This document shows positions 13,642 to 22,710 of a DNA stretch of 36,258 bases, in pieces. The notes beneath the pieces were generated by a model, which ran no database searches, was not told where the DNA came from, and worked only from the letters and a program-made list of their open reading frames with translations. This DNA is from Streptomyces sp. NBS 14/10 (GTDB lineage Bacteria; Actinomycetota; Actinomycetes; Streptomycetales; Streptomycetaceae), in contig NZ_NCSM01000061.1 of the NCBI RefSeq assembly GCF_002224125.1, positions 1 to 36,258 on the forward strand, read 5' to 3'. Position 1 is the stretch's first letter. Each line of letters begins with the position of its first letter. The position numbers and the translations under genes were made by a program.

Positions 13642-16617
13642 TCAACCGGAGAAGCCGAGACGAGCCAGTCTCAGTGCCCCGCGCAGCGTGATGTGCAGGT
13701 CATGCACGCCCGACGGGGGAGTGGGCAGGGTGGCGCCCACGGTGGTGTAGCGGTACGGGTCGCCGGTCGGCGGGATGGCGACCGAGGCGAGCGTGGTGCC
13801 GTCGGACAGATGCAGTTCGACCGCCGCAGCATCCGCCGCCCCCGTACCCTCCGGGTCCTGCGCGCGTGCCGCCTCCACGGTGACCGTCCGCGCGCCCGCC
13901 CCGAAGTCGCAGGCGCGGAAGAGGAGCCGGCCGATCGTGTCGTCCGTGCCGGCCACCGCGTCGCCGCGCACCTTGGTCAGGTCCACCAGCCTGATCCCGT
14001 CGGCCGAGTCGAAGTCCGCCGCCGCAAGGCCCCGCTCCAGCACCGGGCGCGGGGCGGGCGGCGGGCCGTCGACGGCGATGGTGGCGGTGCGCCGGATGTC
14101 CGTGCTGGACGCGCCGGCGTGGATCTCGTACGTGCCCGGGTCGACGGTCCAGCGGCCGTGTGCCACATCCCAGAAGCCCAGCGCCTCGTCGGCCGGGACG
14201 GTGAAGAACAGCCGCGCCGTCTCGCCCTGGCGCAGCGGGACCCGGCGGTGCGCGATGAGCCGGCGGTGCGGGCGCGGGACCCGCGCCCCCGGGGCGCTGA
14301 CGTAGATCTGCGCCACCTCGTCGCCGTCGTACGGGCCGACGTTGGTGACCTCGCACTCCACCGCGAGCACGGCCCCCTCACCCTCACCCTCACTCGCGGT
14401 CCGCTGCACCGACAGGTCCCCGTACGCGAAGCGGGTGTAGGACAGGCCGTGCCCGAACGGGAACAGGGGTGCGCCGTCGAAGTACAGATACGTGGCGCGG
14501 GACGCGATGATGTCGTAGTCGAGCAGGTCCGGCAGTTCCTCCTCGCCGGCGTACCAGGTCTGCGGCAGCCGGCCGGCCGGTGAGACATCGCCGAACAGCA
14601 CCCGGGCGAGCCCGGTCCCCGCCGCCTGGCCGCCGTGCGCGGTCCACAGCAGCGCGGGCAGTACATCGGCGGCCTCGCCCACCGCGTACGGATAGCTGGA
14701 GACCAGCACCAGGGCGGTGCGGGGATTGGCGGAGTGGGCGGCGCGCCACAGCCGGTCCTGCTGGACGGGCAGCGCGAGGGTGGTGCGGTCCTCGGTCTCG
14801 CGGCCGTTGATATGCGGGTCGTTGCCCGCCAGGACCAGCACGGTGGTGGCCGCCGCGGCGGCCCGCGCGACCGCGTCCTCGCCGCGTTCGACGACCTCCA
14901 GCGTGAAGACCTCCGCCTGCGCCTTCGCCTCCGCGACCTCCGCCTTCGCCACCTCCGCTGATCCATCCGGCACGGCAACCTTCAGGCCCTCGGCGGCGAC
15001 ACAGACGTACCCGCCCGTTCCCCTGTGCCGGAGGAGATGTCCGTCGCCGTGCCGCTCCAGCGTGAACGTCTCCTGGACCACCCAGCCCCCGGGCTGCTCG
15101 GCCGCGGCCCGTACGAACCCGTCCTCGGCCACGGTCAGACAGCGCCCCGACGGCGCGCGCAGCGTGAGCACGCCGCCGCCCCAGTCGGCGAGGGCCAGAT
15201 CGGTGGGCGCGGGACCGACGGTCAGCGGCGGCAGGTCGGTGCGCCCGGCCGTGTGCGCCGGGTTGAGCGAGCCCTCCGGAGCACCCTCCCGCGCCCGTTC
15301 CCCGACCTCCGTGTCCGGGACCCGCACCCACCCCGCCGCGGCGCGCAGCCGCACGGTGTCCGTCCCCTCCACGAACACCACACGCTCCGCGCCGAGCCGT
15401 TCCACCAGCGCCTCGCGCGGTGTGCTGCGGCGGATCAGGCTGCCGCTGTACCAGTCGAGCTCGCACTCGTCCGCGAGCGGGCCAACCACGGCGACGGTGC
15501 CCGCCGTGGCGTCGGACAGCGGCAGCAGCCCGTCGTTCTTGAGCAGGACGACGGCCTGTTCGGCGGCCTCCAGCGCGAGTGCCCGGTGCCCCGGCGTATC
15601 GAACCCGGCCGTCTCCGCGGGCTCTGTCGGCTCTGTGGGCGGGTCGAACTCCCCCAGCGCGCACCGCATGGCCAGCAGCCGCCGCACCGCCACCTCGACG
15701 ACCGACGCGTCGATCAGCCCGCGCCGCAGCGCGCCCCGCACCCGCTCGACGGTCTTCGACGCGTCCTGGTCGTGGTCCGTGAAGCTGTCCACCCCGGCCA
15801 GCAGGGCCGCGGCCACCGCCTCCTCATGGGTGTCGAAGTAGTGCTCGGAGTCCACCAGGTTGGAGGGCGCGCCCGCGTCGGAGCACACCACCAGCTCCTG
15901 TTCGGTCCAGGTGCGCAAGTGCTCCCGCAGATACGGGGAGACGTGGTTGGGCCGCCCGTTGACCAGGTTGTACGCGGGCATCACACCCGCCACCGAACCC
16001 GCCCGCACCGCCCCGCGGAAGGCCGCGAGGTCGTACTCGTGCAGTACGCGCGGCCGCACCGAGGAGGAGGTGGTGTCCCGGTGGGTCTCGTTGTTGTGCG
16101 CCAGCCAGTGTTTGAGGACGGGCGCGGTGCGCCAGCGGGCCGGGTCGTCGCCGCGCAGTCCGCGCGTGTACGCGGCGGCCAGCGCCGAGGTGAGGTACGG
16201 ATCCTCGGCGTAGCCCTCCTCGTTGCGGCCCCAGCGCGGGTCGCGCAGCAGATTCACCACCGGCGCCCACACATTGAGCCCCACCCGTTCGTCGCGGGCG
16301 CGCATGGCCCGTACCTCGGTGCCCACCGCCTCGCCGATCCGCCGCAGCAGTTCGGGGTGCCAGGTCGCGCCGAGCCCCACCGCCTGCGGGAAGACCGTCG
16401 CGGGCCCCATCCAGGCCACGCCGTGCAGCGCCTCCTGGCCGGTGCGGAAGGCCGCCAGGCCCAGCCGCTCCACCGCGGGCGCGAACTGGTGCAGCATCGC
16501 GATCCGCTCGTCGAGGGTGAGCCGCGCCAGCAGGTCCGCCACTCGCTCGCCGTCGGGCAGCCGCGGATCACGGAAGGGCGTACTCGTCGACTCGCTGGTG
16601 GCCTGGCAGCCGCTCAC
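13642..16617 (-). CDS. GH3 beta-glucosidase/beta-xylosidase-type enzyme with beta-trefoil-like insert and CBM6-like C-terminus
   Basis: The 991-residue protein starts at GTG (16615–16617) with GAGGGG 8 bases upstream. Residues 20–320 form the GH3 barrel, with DPRWGRNEEGYAEDP, LKHW and VVCSDAGA containing the nucleophile D247. The GH3 C-terminal domain starts near 345 and resumes at about 590–730 (GNDPHINGRE, FPFGHGLSYT). Between them, about 480–575, is a beta-trefoil/fascin-like insertion (LTLRAPSGRCLTVAEDG, then HRGTGGYVCVAAEG) ending in an Ala/Glu/Lys repeat. A FnIII-like domain (about 745–850) and a CBM6-like domain (about 860–991) follow. No signal peptide is seen, so it should act on imported oligosaccharides, removing terminal glucose or xylose. 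It is divergent from the binding-protein operon and shares operator sites with it. Confidence 0.9.
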   Translation of the reverse strand: MSGCQATSESTSTPFRDPRLPDGERVADLLARLTLDERIAMLHQFAPAVERLGLAAFRTGQEALHGVAWMGPATVFPQAVGLGATWHPELLRRIGEAVGTEVRAMRARDERVGLNVWAPVVNLLRDPRWGRNEEGYAEDPYLTSALAAAYTRGLRGDDPARWRTAPVLKHWLAHNNETHRDTTSSSVRPRVLHEYDLAAFRGAVRAGSVAGVMPAYNLVNGRPNHVSPYLREHLRTWTEQELVVCSDAGAPSNLVDSEHYFDTHEEAVAAALLAGVDSFTDHDQDASKTVERVRGALRRGLIDASVVEVAVRRLLAMRCALGEFDPPTEPTEPAETAGFDTPGHRALALEAAEQAVVLLKNDGLLPLSDATAGTVAVVGPLADECELDWYSGSLIRRSTPREALVERLGAERVVFVEGTDTVRLRAAAGWVRVPDTEVGERAREGAPEGSLNPAHTAGRTDLPPLTVGPAPTDLALADWGGGVLTLRAPSGRCLTVAEDGFVRAAAEQPGGWVVQETFTLERHGDGHLLRHRGTGGYVCVAAEGLKVAVPDGSAEVAKAEVAEAKAQAEVFTLEVVERGEDAVARAAAAATTVLVLAGNDPHINGRETEDRTTLALPVQQDRLWRAAHSANPRTALVLVSSYPYAVGEAADVLPALLWTAHGGQAAGTGLARVLFGDVSPAGRLPQTWYAGEEELPDLLDYDIIASRATYLYFDGAPLFPFGHGLSYTRFAYGDLSVQRTASEGEGEGAVLAVECEVTNVGPYDGDEVAQIYVSAPGARVPRPHRRLIAHRRVPLRQGETARLFFTVPADEALGFWDVAHGRWTVDPGTYEIHAGASSTDIRRTATIAVDGPPPAPRPVLERGLAAADFDSADGIRLVDLTKVRGDAVAGTDDTIGRLLFRACDFGAGARTVTVEAARAQDPEGTGAADAAAVELHLSDGTTLASVAIPPTGDPYRYTTVGATLPTPPSGVHDLHITLRGALRLARLGFSG

Positions 16618-16674
16618 GCGCGGATCCCCTCACGGTCGTGTCAGTGGGGTTGGGGTCGGGATGTCAAATGTCAT

Positions 16675-16688
16675 TCGAAGCGCTTCGA
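16675..16688. promoter_or_regulatory. LacI-type operator (GH3 side)
   Basis: TCGAAGCGCTTCGA is a perfect 14-base palindrome with a central CG/GC step, the form bound by LacI-family regulators. It lies 58 bases before the GH3 start, immediately downstream of the −10 of the proposed GH3 promoter, where bound repressor would block initiation. Its core recurs at 16905, 31044 and 31132. Confidence 0.82.
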
Positions 16689-16716
16689 TGCTGATGTGGT
16701 GTCACCCGGATGTCAA
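16688..16716 (-). promoter_or_regulatory. Putative promoter of the GH3 gene
   Basis: On the minus strand TTGACA (16716–16711) is followed after 17 bases by CAGCAT (16693–16688). The −35 is perfect and the −10 is weak. The start point would fall in the operator at 16675–16688, which supports repression by the LacI protein. Confidence 0.5.
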
Positions 16717-16904
16717 GGCTCGAAGTGGCAACAACCCCACAACGTCATGAAGTTGCGGAAATAGTCATGACGAAGCAGACCACCTCAGAACTGCGCAGAC
16801 CCTCTCAGACTGCCTCGATATGGGGCTCCGCCGCGTGGCCAACGAGCCTTCTGGGTACCGCTCTTGCGCGACCTCACCCCCCGACTTAACCTCGGCGCAA
16901 TAGT

Positions 16905-16914
16905 GAAGCGCTTC
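16905..16914. promoter_or_regulatory. LacI-type operator (binding-protein operon side)
   Basis: GAAGCGCTTC, within TGAAGCGCTTCGA, lies 43 bases before the ATG of the binding-protein gene. It repeats the core of the operator at 16675–16688; the centres are 228 bases apart. Confidence 0.8.
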
Positions 16915-16957
16915 GACCATCTGTCGCACGGCGGGTACGCCACGAAGGGTTGACGCA

Positions 16958-18640
16958 ATGCCGAACTCCCAGGCTTCGGCCTCCACTTCCACTCCGAGCC
17001 GGAGAACCGTCCTGTCCTCCGCGGCCGTCGCCGCGGTGGCCGTCGCGGGAGGGGTCCCGCTGCTGTCCGCGTGCTCCACCGAGGAGTCCACCGGCAAGGG
17101 CGGTACGACATCCGGCAAGGACCTGAAGAAGCTGCTGCCGACCTATGCGGCCTCCCAGGTGGTGAAGCCCGACATCCCGAGCGTGAACGGCTCGAGCCCC
17201 GGCTTCACCCAGGCCAAGCCCACCGCCGAGCTGGTCGCCTCCGTCAAGGGCAAACCGGGCAAGGGCGGCAGCTACACCGTCTTCGAACCGCTGTGGGGCA
17301 CCCCGCCGCCCAAGAACAGCGCCTACTACAAGGCCGTCAACGAAGCCCTGGGCGCGAAGGTCACCTTTCAGCCGCAGGACGGCAACACGTACGGCGAAAA
17401 GCTCAGCGCCGTCCTGGCCTCCGGGGACATCGCGGACATCGTGATGATCCCGCAGTGGGAGATGGGCGGCAGGCTGATGGGCGCGATCAGCGCCAAGTTC
17501 GCCGACCTGGGCCCGTATCTCTCCGGCGACAAGGTCAAGAAGTACCCCAACCTCGCCGCCATCCCCACCGCCGCCTGGCAGATGTCGGTCTTCGGCGGCA
17601 AGCTCCGCGGTCTGCCCATGCCCGCCCGCCCGCTCAGCGGGGTGATCCCCTTCTACCGGGAGGACATCTTCAAGAAGGAGGGCTACGAGGTCCCCAAGAG
17701 CGCCGATGAATTCCTCGCCCTCGCCAAGGAGATCACCCGGCCCAAGAGCAAGGTGTGGGCGTGCGAGGACATGTGGTGGTCGGCGCAGATCATCTTCGGC
17801 TGCCCGGGGGAGAAGCCGTTCTACTGGGTGGAGAAGGACGGCAAGCTCGTCCACAAGGTCGAGCTGGACAACTATCTCGAGGCCCTGGAGTGGTGCCGCA
17901 AGCTCTTCAAGAGCGGTTATGTCCACCCCGACGCGGTCGCGGGCAAGGCCAACGACTCGCTCACCCGCTTCACCTCCGGCCAGTCGCTCATCATGAACGA
18001 CGGCGACGCCAAGTGGTACGGCGCCACCTTCGAACAGGCCGAGCCCAACCCCGACTTCAAGATCCAGGGGATGGACTACTTCGGCGCCGACGGCGGCGAC
18101 CCCACCCTCTACCTGGGCCCGCCCGCGAACATCTGGTCCTTCCTCAACAAGAACCTCTCCAAGGACCGGATCGAGGAGATCCTGGCCGTCGCCAACTTCA
18201 TCGCCGCGCCCTACGGCACCAAGGAGCAGCGGCTGATCGACTACGGCGTCGAGGGCGTGCACCACACCCTGAAGCACGGCGCCCCGGTCAAGAACTCCAA
18301 GGGCGTCACCGAGGTCCAGGACACCTACCGCTTCATCGTCTCGCCCGAGGCCACCGTCGCCTACCCGGACTTCCCGCAGATGGTGAAGGACTACTGCGGC
18401 TGGATGCAGCGCATGGGCAAGTTCGCCAAGAAGCCCGTGTTCTACGGCATGCAGATCCAGGAGCCCAACCGCTACGCCTCCCTGTACACCCCCTTCGAGG
18501 ACCTGGCCAAGGACGTCGTACGCGGCCGCAAGTCCATCCGCGACGCGCAGAGCGCCATCAGCGACTGGCGCAGCGGCGGCGGTGACAAGCTCCGCGACTG
18601 GTACGCGAAGCTCCTCGACAAGAACGGCAGCGGCGCCTGA
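16958..18640 (+). CDS. Extracellular sugar-binding lipoprotein of an ABC importer (LplA-like)
   Basis: The 560-residue protein begins at an ATG with GAAGGG 8 bases upstream. The N-terminus has a twin-arginine-like motif (SRRTVL, RR at 15–16), a hydrophobic stretch and a lipobox LSAC with C39, so it should be exported (probably by Tat) and lipid-anchored. The mature part is a large solute-binding protein of the LplA/YtcQ type used for oligosaccharides; aromatic residues suited to sugar stacking are frequent (EDMWWSAQ, YWVEKDG). It is the first gene of an operon with two permeases, GH42 and GH12, and carries a LacI-type operator just upstream. Its stop codon overlaps the next start by one base (TGATG). 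The ligand is inferred to be an oligosaccharide released by the GH12 enzyme. Confidence 0.9.
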   Translation: MPNSQASASTSTPSRRTVLSSAAVAAVAVAGGVPLLSACSTEESTGKGGTTSGKDLKKLLPTYAASQVVKPDIPSVNGSSPGFTQAKPTAELVASVKGKPGKGGSYTVFEPLWGTPPPKNSAYYKAVNEALGAKVTFQPQDGNTYGEKLSAVLASGDIADIVMIPQWEMGGRLMGAISAKFADLGPYLSGDKVKKYPNLAAIPTAAWQMSVFGGKLRGLPMPARPLSGVIPFYREDIFKKEGYEVPKSADEFLALAKEITRPKSKVWACEDMWWSAQIIFGCPGEKPFYWVEKDGKLVHKVELDNYLEALEWCRKLFKSGYVHPDAVAGKANDSLTRFTSGQSLIMNDGDAKWYGATFEQAEPNPDFKIQGMDYFGADGGDPTLYLGPPANIWSFLNKNLSKDRIEEILAVANFIAAPYGTKEQRLIDYGVEGVHHTLKHGAPVKNSKGVTEVQDTYRFIVSPEATVAYPDFPQMVKDYCGWMQRMGKFAKKPVFYGMQIQEPNRYASLYTPFEDLAKDVVRGRKSIRDAQSAISDWRSGGGDKLRDWYAKLLDKNGSGA

Positions 18641-19677
18641 TGGCACTGGACACCGGCAGCCGGGCCGGTGAACCGCGCCGCGCGAGATCCGCTCGGCGCG
18701 GCGGCCCCGGCGGCCCCGCCGCGTCCGGGCCGCCGACCGCCCCGCGGCCCGCCGTGCCGGACGGCGGCATCCGGTGGTGGCAGCGGCTGCGCCGGGACCG
18801 CACCCTGCTGCTGATGGTGGCCCCCGCCGTCGGCCTGCTCGCGCTGTTCAACTACGTCCCGCTGATCTGGACCACGGTCGCCTTCAAGGACTACGACCCG
18901 TTCACCCAGGGCCTGTGGACCAGCCCCTGGGTCGGCCTCGACAACTTCACCCTCCTCTTCGACGACAGCCGCTTCTGGGACGCCTTCGCCAACACCCTCG
19001 GCATCACCTTCATCCAGCTGGTGCTCTTCTTCCCCCTCACCATCGCGCTCGCCCTGCTGGTCAACAGCGTGCTCAGCCAGCGGATCCGGGGGCTGGTGCA
19101 GTCGATCCTCTACCTGCCGCACTTCTTCTCCTGGGTGCTGGTCATCACCGTCTTCCAGCAGATGCTGGGCGGGGCCGGGCTGCTCGCCCAGCAGCTGCGC
19201 CAACACGGGTACGAGGGTTTCGACCTGATGACCGACCCCGGCGTCTTCAAGTTCCTGGTCACCGCGCAGCTGGTGTGGAAGGACGGCGGCTGGGGCGTCA
19301 TCGTCTTCCTCGCCGCCCTCTCCGCCGTCAGCCAGGACCTGTACGAGGCGGCGGCGGTGGACGGGGCGAACCGGTGGCGGCGGATGTGGCATGTCACGCT
19401 GCCCGCGCTGCGCCCGGTGATCGCCCTGCTGCTGGTGCTGCGCGTCGGCGACTCGCTCACCGTGGGCTTCGAACAGATCCTGCTGCAGCGCGACGCGGTG
19501 GGGCCGGGCGCCTCCGAGGTCTTCGACACCTATGTGTGGTGGGTCGGCATCGCCAACACCGACTACGGGATCGCCGCCGCGGGCGGCCTGATCAAGGGCG
19601 CCTTCAGCCTGGTGCTCGTCCTGATCGCCAACAAAGTCGCCCACATGCTCGGCGAGCAGGGGGTTTACCAGAAATGA
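18640..19677 (+). CDS. ABC transporter permease (LplB-like)
   Basis: The 345-residue protein has a disordered, Arg/Pro/Gly-rich N-terminus of about 50 residues, six membrane helices and the permease EAA loop (about 236–257, EAAAVDGANRWRRMWHVTLP), which contacts the ATPase. It belongs to the CUT1 group of sugar importers and resembles LplB/YteP. It starts within the stop codon of the binding-protein gene, so the two are translationally coupled. No ATPase gene is in the operon; Streptomyces CUT1 systems usually share one multitask ATPase (MsiK), which is presumed here. Confidence 0.93.
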   Translation: MALDTGSRAGEPRRARSARRGGPGGPAASGPPTAPRPAVPDGGIRWWQRLRRDRTLLLMVAPAVGLLALFNYVPLIWTTVAFKDYDPFTQGLWTSPWVGLDNFTLLFDDSRFWDAFANTLGITFIQLVLFFPLTIALALLVNSVLSQRIRGLVQSILYLPHFFSWVLVITVFQQMLGGAGLLAQQLRQHGYEGFDLMTDPGVFKFLVTAQLVWKDGGWGVIVFLAALSAVSQDLYEAAAVDGANRWRRMWHVTLPALRPVIALLLVLRVGDSLTVGFEQILLQRDAVGPGASEVFDTYVWWVGIANTDYGIAAAGGLIKGAFSLVLVLIANKVAHMLGEQGVYQK

Positions 19678-19684
19678 CAGCGAT

Positions 19685-20623
19685 ATGACGGCGACTGTGC
19701 AGAAGGCCGCCGCGCCGCCCGCCCCGCCGCGCCGCGCCAGCAGCCGCCCGGTGTGGGAGGAGGAGCCGAGCAAGGTCGGCCAGGGAGCCAAGGGCGCCAC
19801 CCTGGTCGGGGTGTGCCTGGCGATCCTCGGGCCGCTGTGGGTGGTGGTGGTCACCAGCCTCTCCGACCAGAAGGCCATCACCGACGCCGGCGGGCTGGTC
19901 ATCGTGCCCAAGACGATCACCTTCCGGGCGTACTCAGAACTGCTCGGCGGCGGCACGGTCACCCGCGCGGCGATCGTCAGCCTCGCCCTGACGGCCGTGG
20001 GCACGGTGATCAGTACGGTGGTCTCGATCCTGTGCGCGTACGGACTGTCGCGCCGCGGGTCCTTCCTCCACCGGCCGATCCTGATGGTGCTGCTCGTCAC
20101 CATGTTCTTCAACGCCGGTCTGATCCCGACCTATCTGCTGGTCACCGGGGTCGGCCTGGAGGGCAGCTACTGGTCGATGATCCTGCCCAGCGCCATCTCG
20201 GTCTTCAACATCCTGGTGCTGCGCTCCTTCTTCCAGACCACCGCGCCCGAGCTGATCGACAGCGCCCGGATCGACGGAGCGGGGGAGTGGCGGATCCTGC
20301 TGCAGCTCGTGATGCCGCTGTCCAAGGCGGTCATCGCGGTCGTCTCCCTCTTCTACGCGGTCGGCTACTGGAGCCAGTGGTTCAACGCGATGCTCTACCT
20401 CAACGACCAGGACATGTGGCCGCTCCAGATGATCCTGCGCCAGCTGGTCATCAAGCAGCAGGCGCCCCAGGGCATGTCCCAGATGATCTCCAGCAGCCAG
20501 GTCCCGGGCCTGGCGGTCCAGATGGCCGTCATGGTGCTCGCGCTGATCCCGGTCGTGGTGCTCTACCCCTTCGTCCAGAAGCACTTCACCAAGGGCATGC
20601 TCACCGGCGCCATCAAGGGCTAG
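19685..20623 (+). CDS. ABC transporter permease (LplC-like)
   Basis: The 312-residue protein is the second CUT1 permease, with six helices and an EAA-type loop at about 188–212 (ELIDSARIDGAGEWRILLQLV). It resembles LplC/YtcP. It starts 7 bases after the first permease and is followed after 49 bases by the GH42 frame. Together the two permeases should form the membrane channel for the oligosaccharide captured by the lipoprotein. The ribosome site is weak, suggesting coupling to the upstream gene. Confidence 0.93.
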   Translation: MTATVQKAAAPPAPPRRASSRPVWEEEPSKVGQGAKGATLVGVCLAILGPLWVVVVTSLSDQKAITDAGGLVIVPKTITFRAYSELLGGGTVTRAAIVSLALTAVGTVISTVVSILCAYGLSRRGSFLHRPILMVLLVTMFFNAGLIPTYLLVTGVGLEGSYWSMILPSAISVFNILVLRSFFQTTAPELIDSARIDGAGEWRILLQLVMPLSKAVIAVVSLFYAVGYWSQWFNAMLYLNDQDMWPLQMILRQLVIKQQAPQGMSQMISSSQVPGLAVQMAVMVLALIPVVVLYPFVQKHFTKGMLTGAIKG

Positions 20624-20672
20624 CCCCGCGCCACTTTCCTTTGTCGGCCGACCGGAAGCGAGAGCGAGCGCG

Positions 20673-22710
20673 ATGCCCGAGCTGAGCGATGTCACCCGCG
20701 GCCGCATCCTCTACGGCGGCGACTACAACCCCGAGCAGTGGCCGCGGAGCGTCTGGCGCGAGGACGTACGGCTGATGCGCGAGGCCCAGGTCACCACCGC
20801 CACCGTCGGCGTCTTCTCCTGGGCCAGGCTTGAACCGCGCCCCGGCGCCCGCGACTTCGGCTGGCTTGACGAGGTCCTGGATCTGCTCCACGAGGGCGGT
20901 ATCGAGGTGTGCCTGGCCACCCCGACCGCCTCGCCGCCCCCGTGGATGGGCGCCCGCCACCCCGAGACCCTGCCGCGCGACGAGCGAGGCGCCACCGTCT
21001 GGTACGGCGCGCGCAACCAGTTCTGCGCCTCCTCCCCGCTCTACCGCGAGTACGCGCTGCGCATCACCGAGGACCTGGCGGAGCGCTACGGCGGCCACCC
21101 GGCGGTGCGTATGTGGCACGTCGGGAACGAATACGGCACCCACTGCTGGTGCGACACCACGGCCCGCCACTTCCGCCGCTGGCTGCGCACCCGGTACGGC
21201 GGCCTCGACGCGCTCAACGAGGCGTGGGGCACGGCCTTCTGGAGCCAGCGCTACGACTCGTGGGAGGAGGTTATTCCGCCCCGCCGCGCCCAGTATCTGA
21301 TCAACCCCACCCAGGCGCTCGACTTCCGCCGCTTCACCAGCGACGCCCTGTTGGAGTGCTTCACCGCCGAACGCGACGTCCTGGCCGCCCGCACCCCGCA
21401 CATCCCGGTCACCACCAACTTCATGCCGCTGTTCATCGGCCAGGACGGCTGGGCCTGGGCGGCCGAGGAGGACGTGGTCTCCGTCGACATCTACCCCGAC
21501 CCCAAGGACCCGCACGCCGCCGCGTACGGGGCGCTGGTCCAGGAGCTCACCCGCTCCCAGGCTGGCGGCCCCTGGGTGCTCATGGAGCAGGCGGCAGGCC
21601 CGGTCAACTGGCGCGGCGTCAACCACCCCAAGCCGCCCGGGCTGATGCGCCTGTGGTCGCTGCAGGCCGTGGCGCGCGGCGCGGACGCCGTCTGCTTCTT
21701 CCAGTGGCGGCAGTCGCGGCAGGGCAGCGAGAAGTTCCACTCCGGGATGGTGCCGCACGCCGGTGCGCGCAGCCGCACCTTCCAGCAGGTGCGCGGGCTC
21801 GGCGCCGAACTGCGCCGGCTCGGCGGCGTCGTCGGCCGCGGCGTCGTCGGCCGCGGCGTCCCCGCCGGCGCCGCGATCCTGCACGACTGGCACGCCTGGT
21901 GGGCGACCGTCCAGGACGGCCGCCCCTCCGCCCGGCTCGACTACCCCCAGCTCGTACGCGCCTGGCACCGGGCCCTGTGGGAGCAGAACCTCACCACCGA
22001 CTTCGCCCACCCGCACGCTGACCTCACCGACTACGCCCTGGTCGCCGTCCCCCACCTCTACTTGCTCACCGACGAGGCGCTGGACAACCTCACCGGCTAT
22101 GTACGCGGCGGCTCCACCCTGGTCTGCGGTTTCTTCACCGGCGTCGCCGACGAGGACGACCGGGTCCGCCCGGGCGGCGTCGACCAGCGGCTCCGCGATC
22201 TCCTCGGCATCCGTAGGGTCCACGAGTGGTGGCCGCTGGACGAGGGCGAAACCCTCACCGCCCACGGCCCCTCCTGGCCCGCCGGATTCACCGCCACCCT
22301 CTGGTCCGAGGACCTGGAGCCGTCCACCGCCGAGACCGTCGCCCGGATCAAGGGCGGCGAACTCGACGGCGGGCCCCGCCATCACCCGCAACCGCCACGG
22401 CGCCGGCACCGCCTGGTACGTCTCCACCCTGCCCGAACCCGCCGCGCTGCGCGCCCTGCTGGCCCGCGCCGCCGACGAGGCGGGGCTGCGGCCACCGCTG
22501 CCCGGGCTCCCCGAGGGTGTGGAGGCCGTGTTCCGCGGCGAGCACCTGTTCCTCCTCAACCACGGCCGCACCCCCGCGGTCGTCCCCCTCCCGTCCGCGC
22601 GGACCGATCTGCTCACCGGCCGCGTGTACGACACCGAGGTCGGCCTCGACCGCTTTGCGGCCGTGGTCCTGGCCCCGCTCGATTCCCCCCCACCCGAAGG
22701 GAGCAGCACC
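20673..22710 (+). pseudogene. GH42 beta-galactosidase, interrupted by a one-base frameshift
   Basis: Residues 1–567 read as an intact GH42 enzyme: YGGDYNPEQWP at the N-terminus, acid/base E153 in WHVGNEYG, nucleophile E305 in WVLMEQAAGPVNW, then the trimerisation domain. At 22371–22373 (GGGCCCC run) the family-like sequence moves into the +1 frame, where it continues as GPAITRNRHGAGTAWYVSTL and LLNHGRTPAVVPLP to about 22680. One extra base in the G/C run explains it, either a sequencing error or a real mutation. In the second frame no stop codon occurs before the GH12 start at 22711. The intact part includes the full catalytic domain. The enzyme would remove terminal beta-galactose inside the cell. 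It also holds a perfect 15-base tandem duplication at 21828–21857 (GVVGRGVVGRG). Confidence 0.85.
21828..21857 (+). repeat. 15-base tandem duplication in the GH42 gene
   Basis: GTCGTCGGCCGCGGC occurs at 21828–21842 and again at 21843–21857 without change. It keeps the frame and adds five residues (VVGRG) between the barrel and the trimerisation domain. The identity of the copies suggests a recent event. Confidence 0.8.

Larger units (their letters stand above)
16618..16957. other. Divergent control region between GH3 and the binding-protein operon
   Basis: This 340-base region separates the GTG of GH3 from the ATG of the binding protein. It contains two copies of the GAAGCGCTTC palindrome, one close to each gene, and a good promoter for GH3 (all listed separately). 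No gene was recognised inside. No clear −35/−10 pair was found for the rightward operon. Confidence 0.75.

Noticed and set aside
16886..18646. 586-codon open frame on the minus strand
   Set aside because: Exactly antisense to the sugar-binding lipoprotein, which has a signal, lipobox and operator context.
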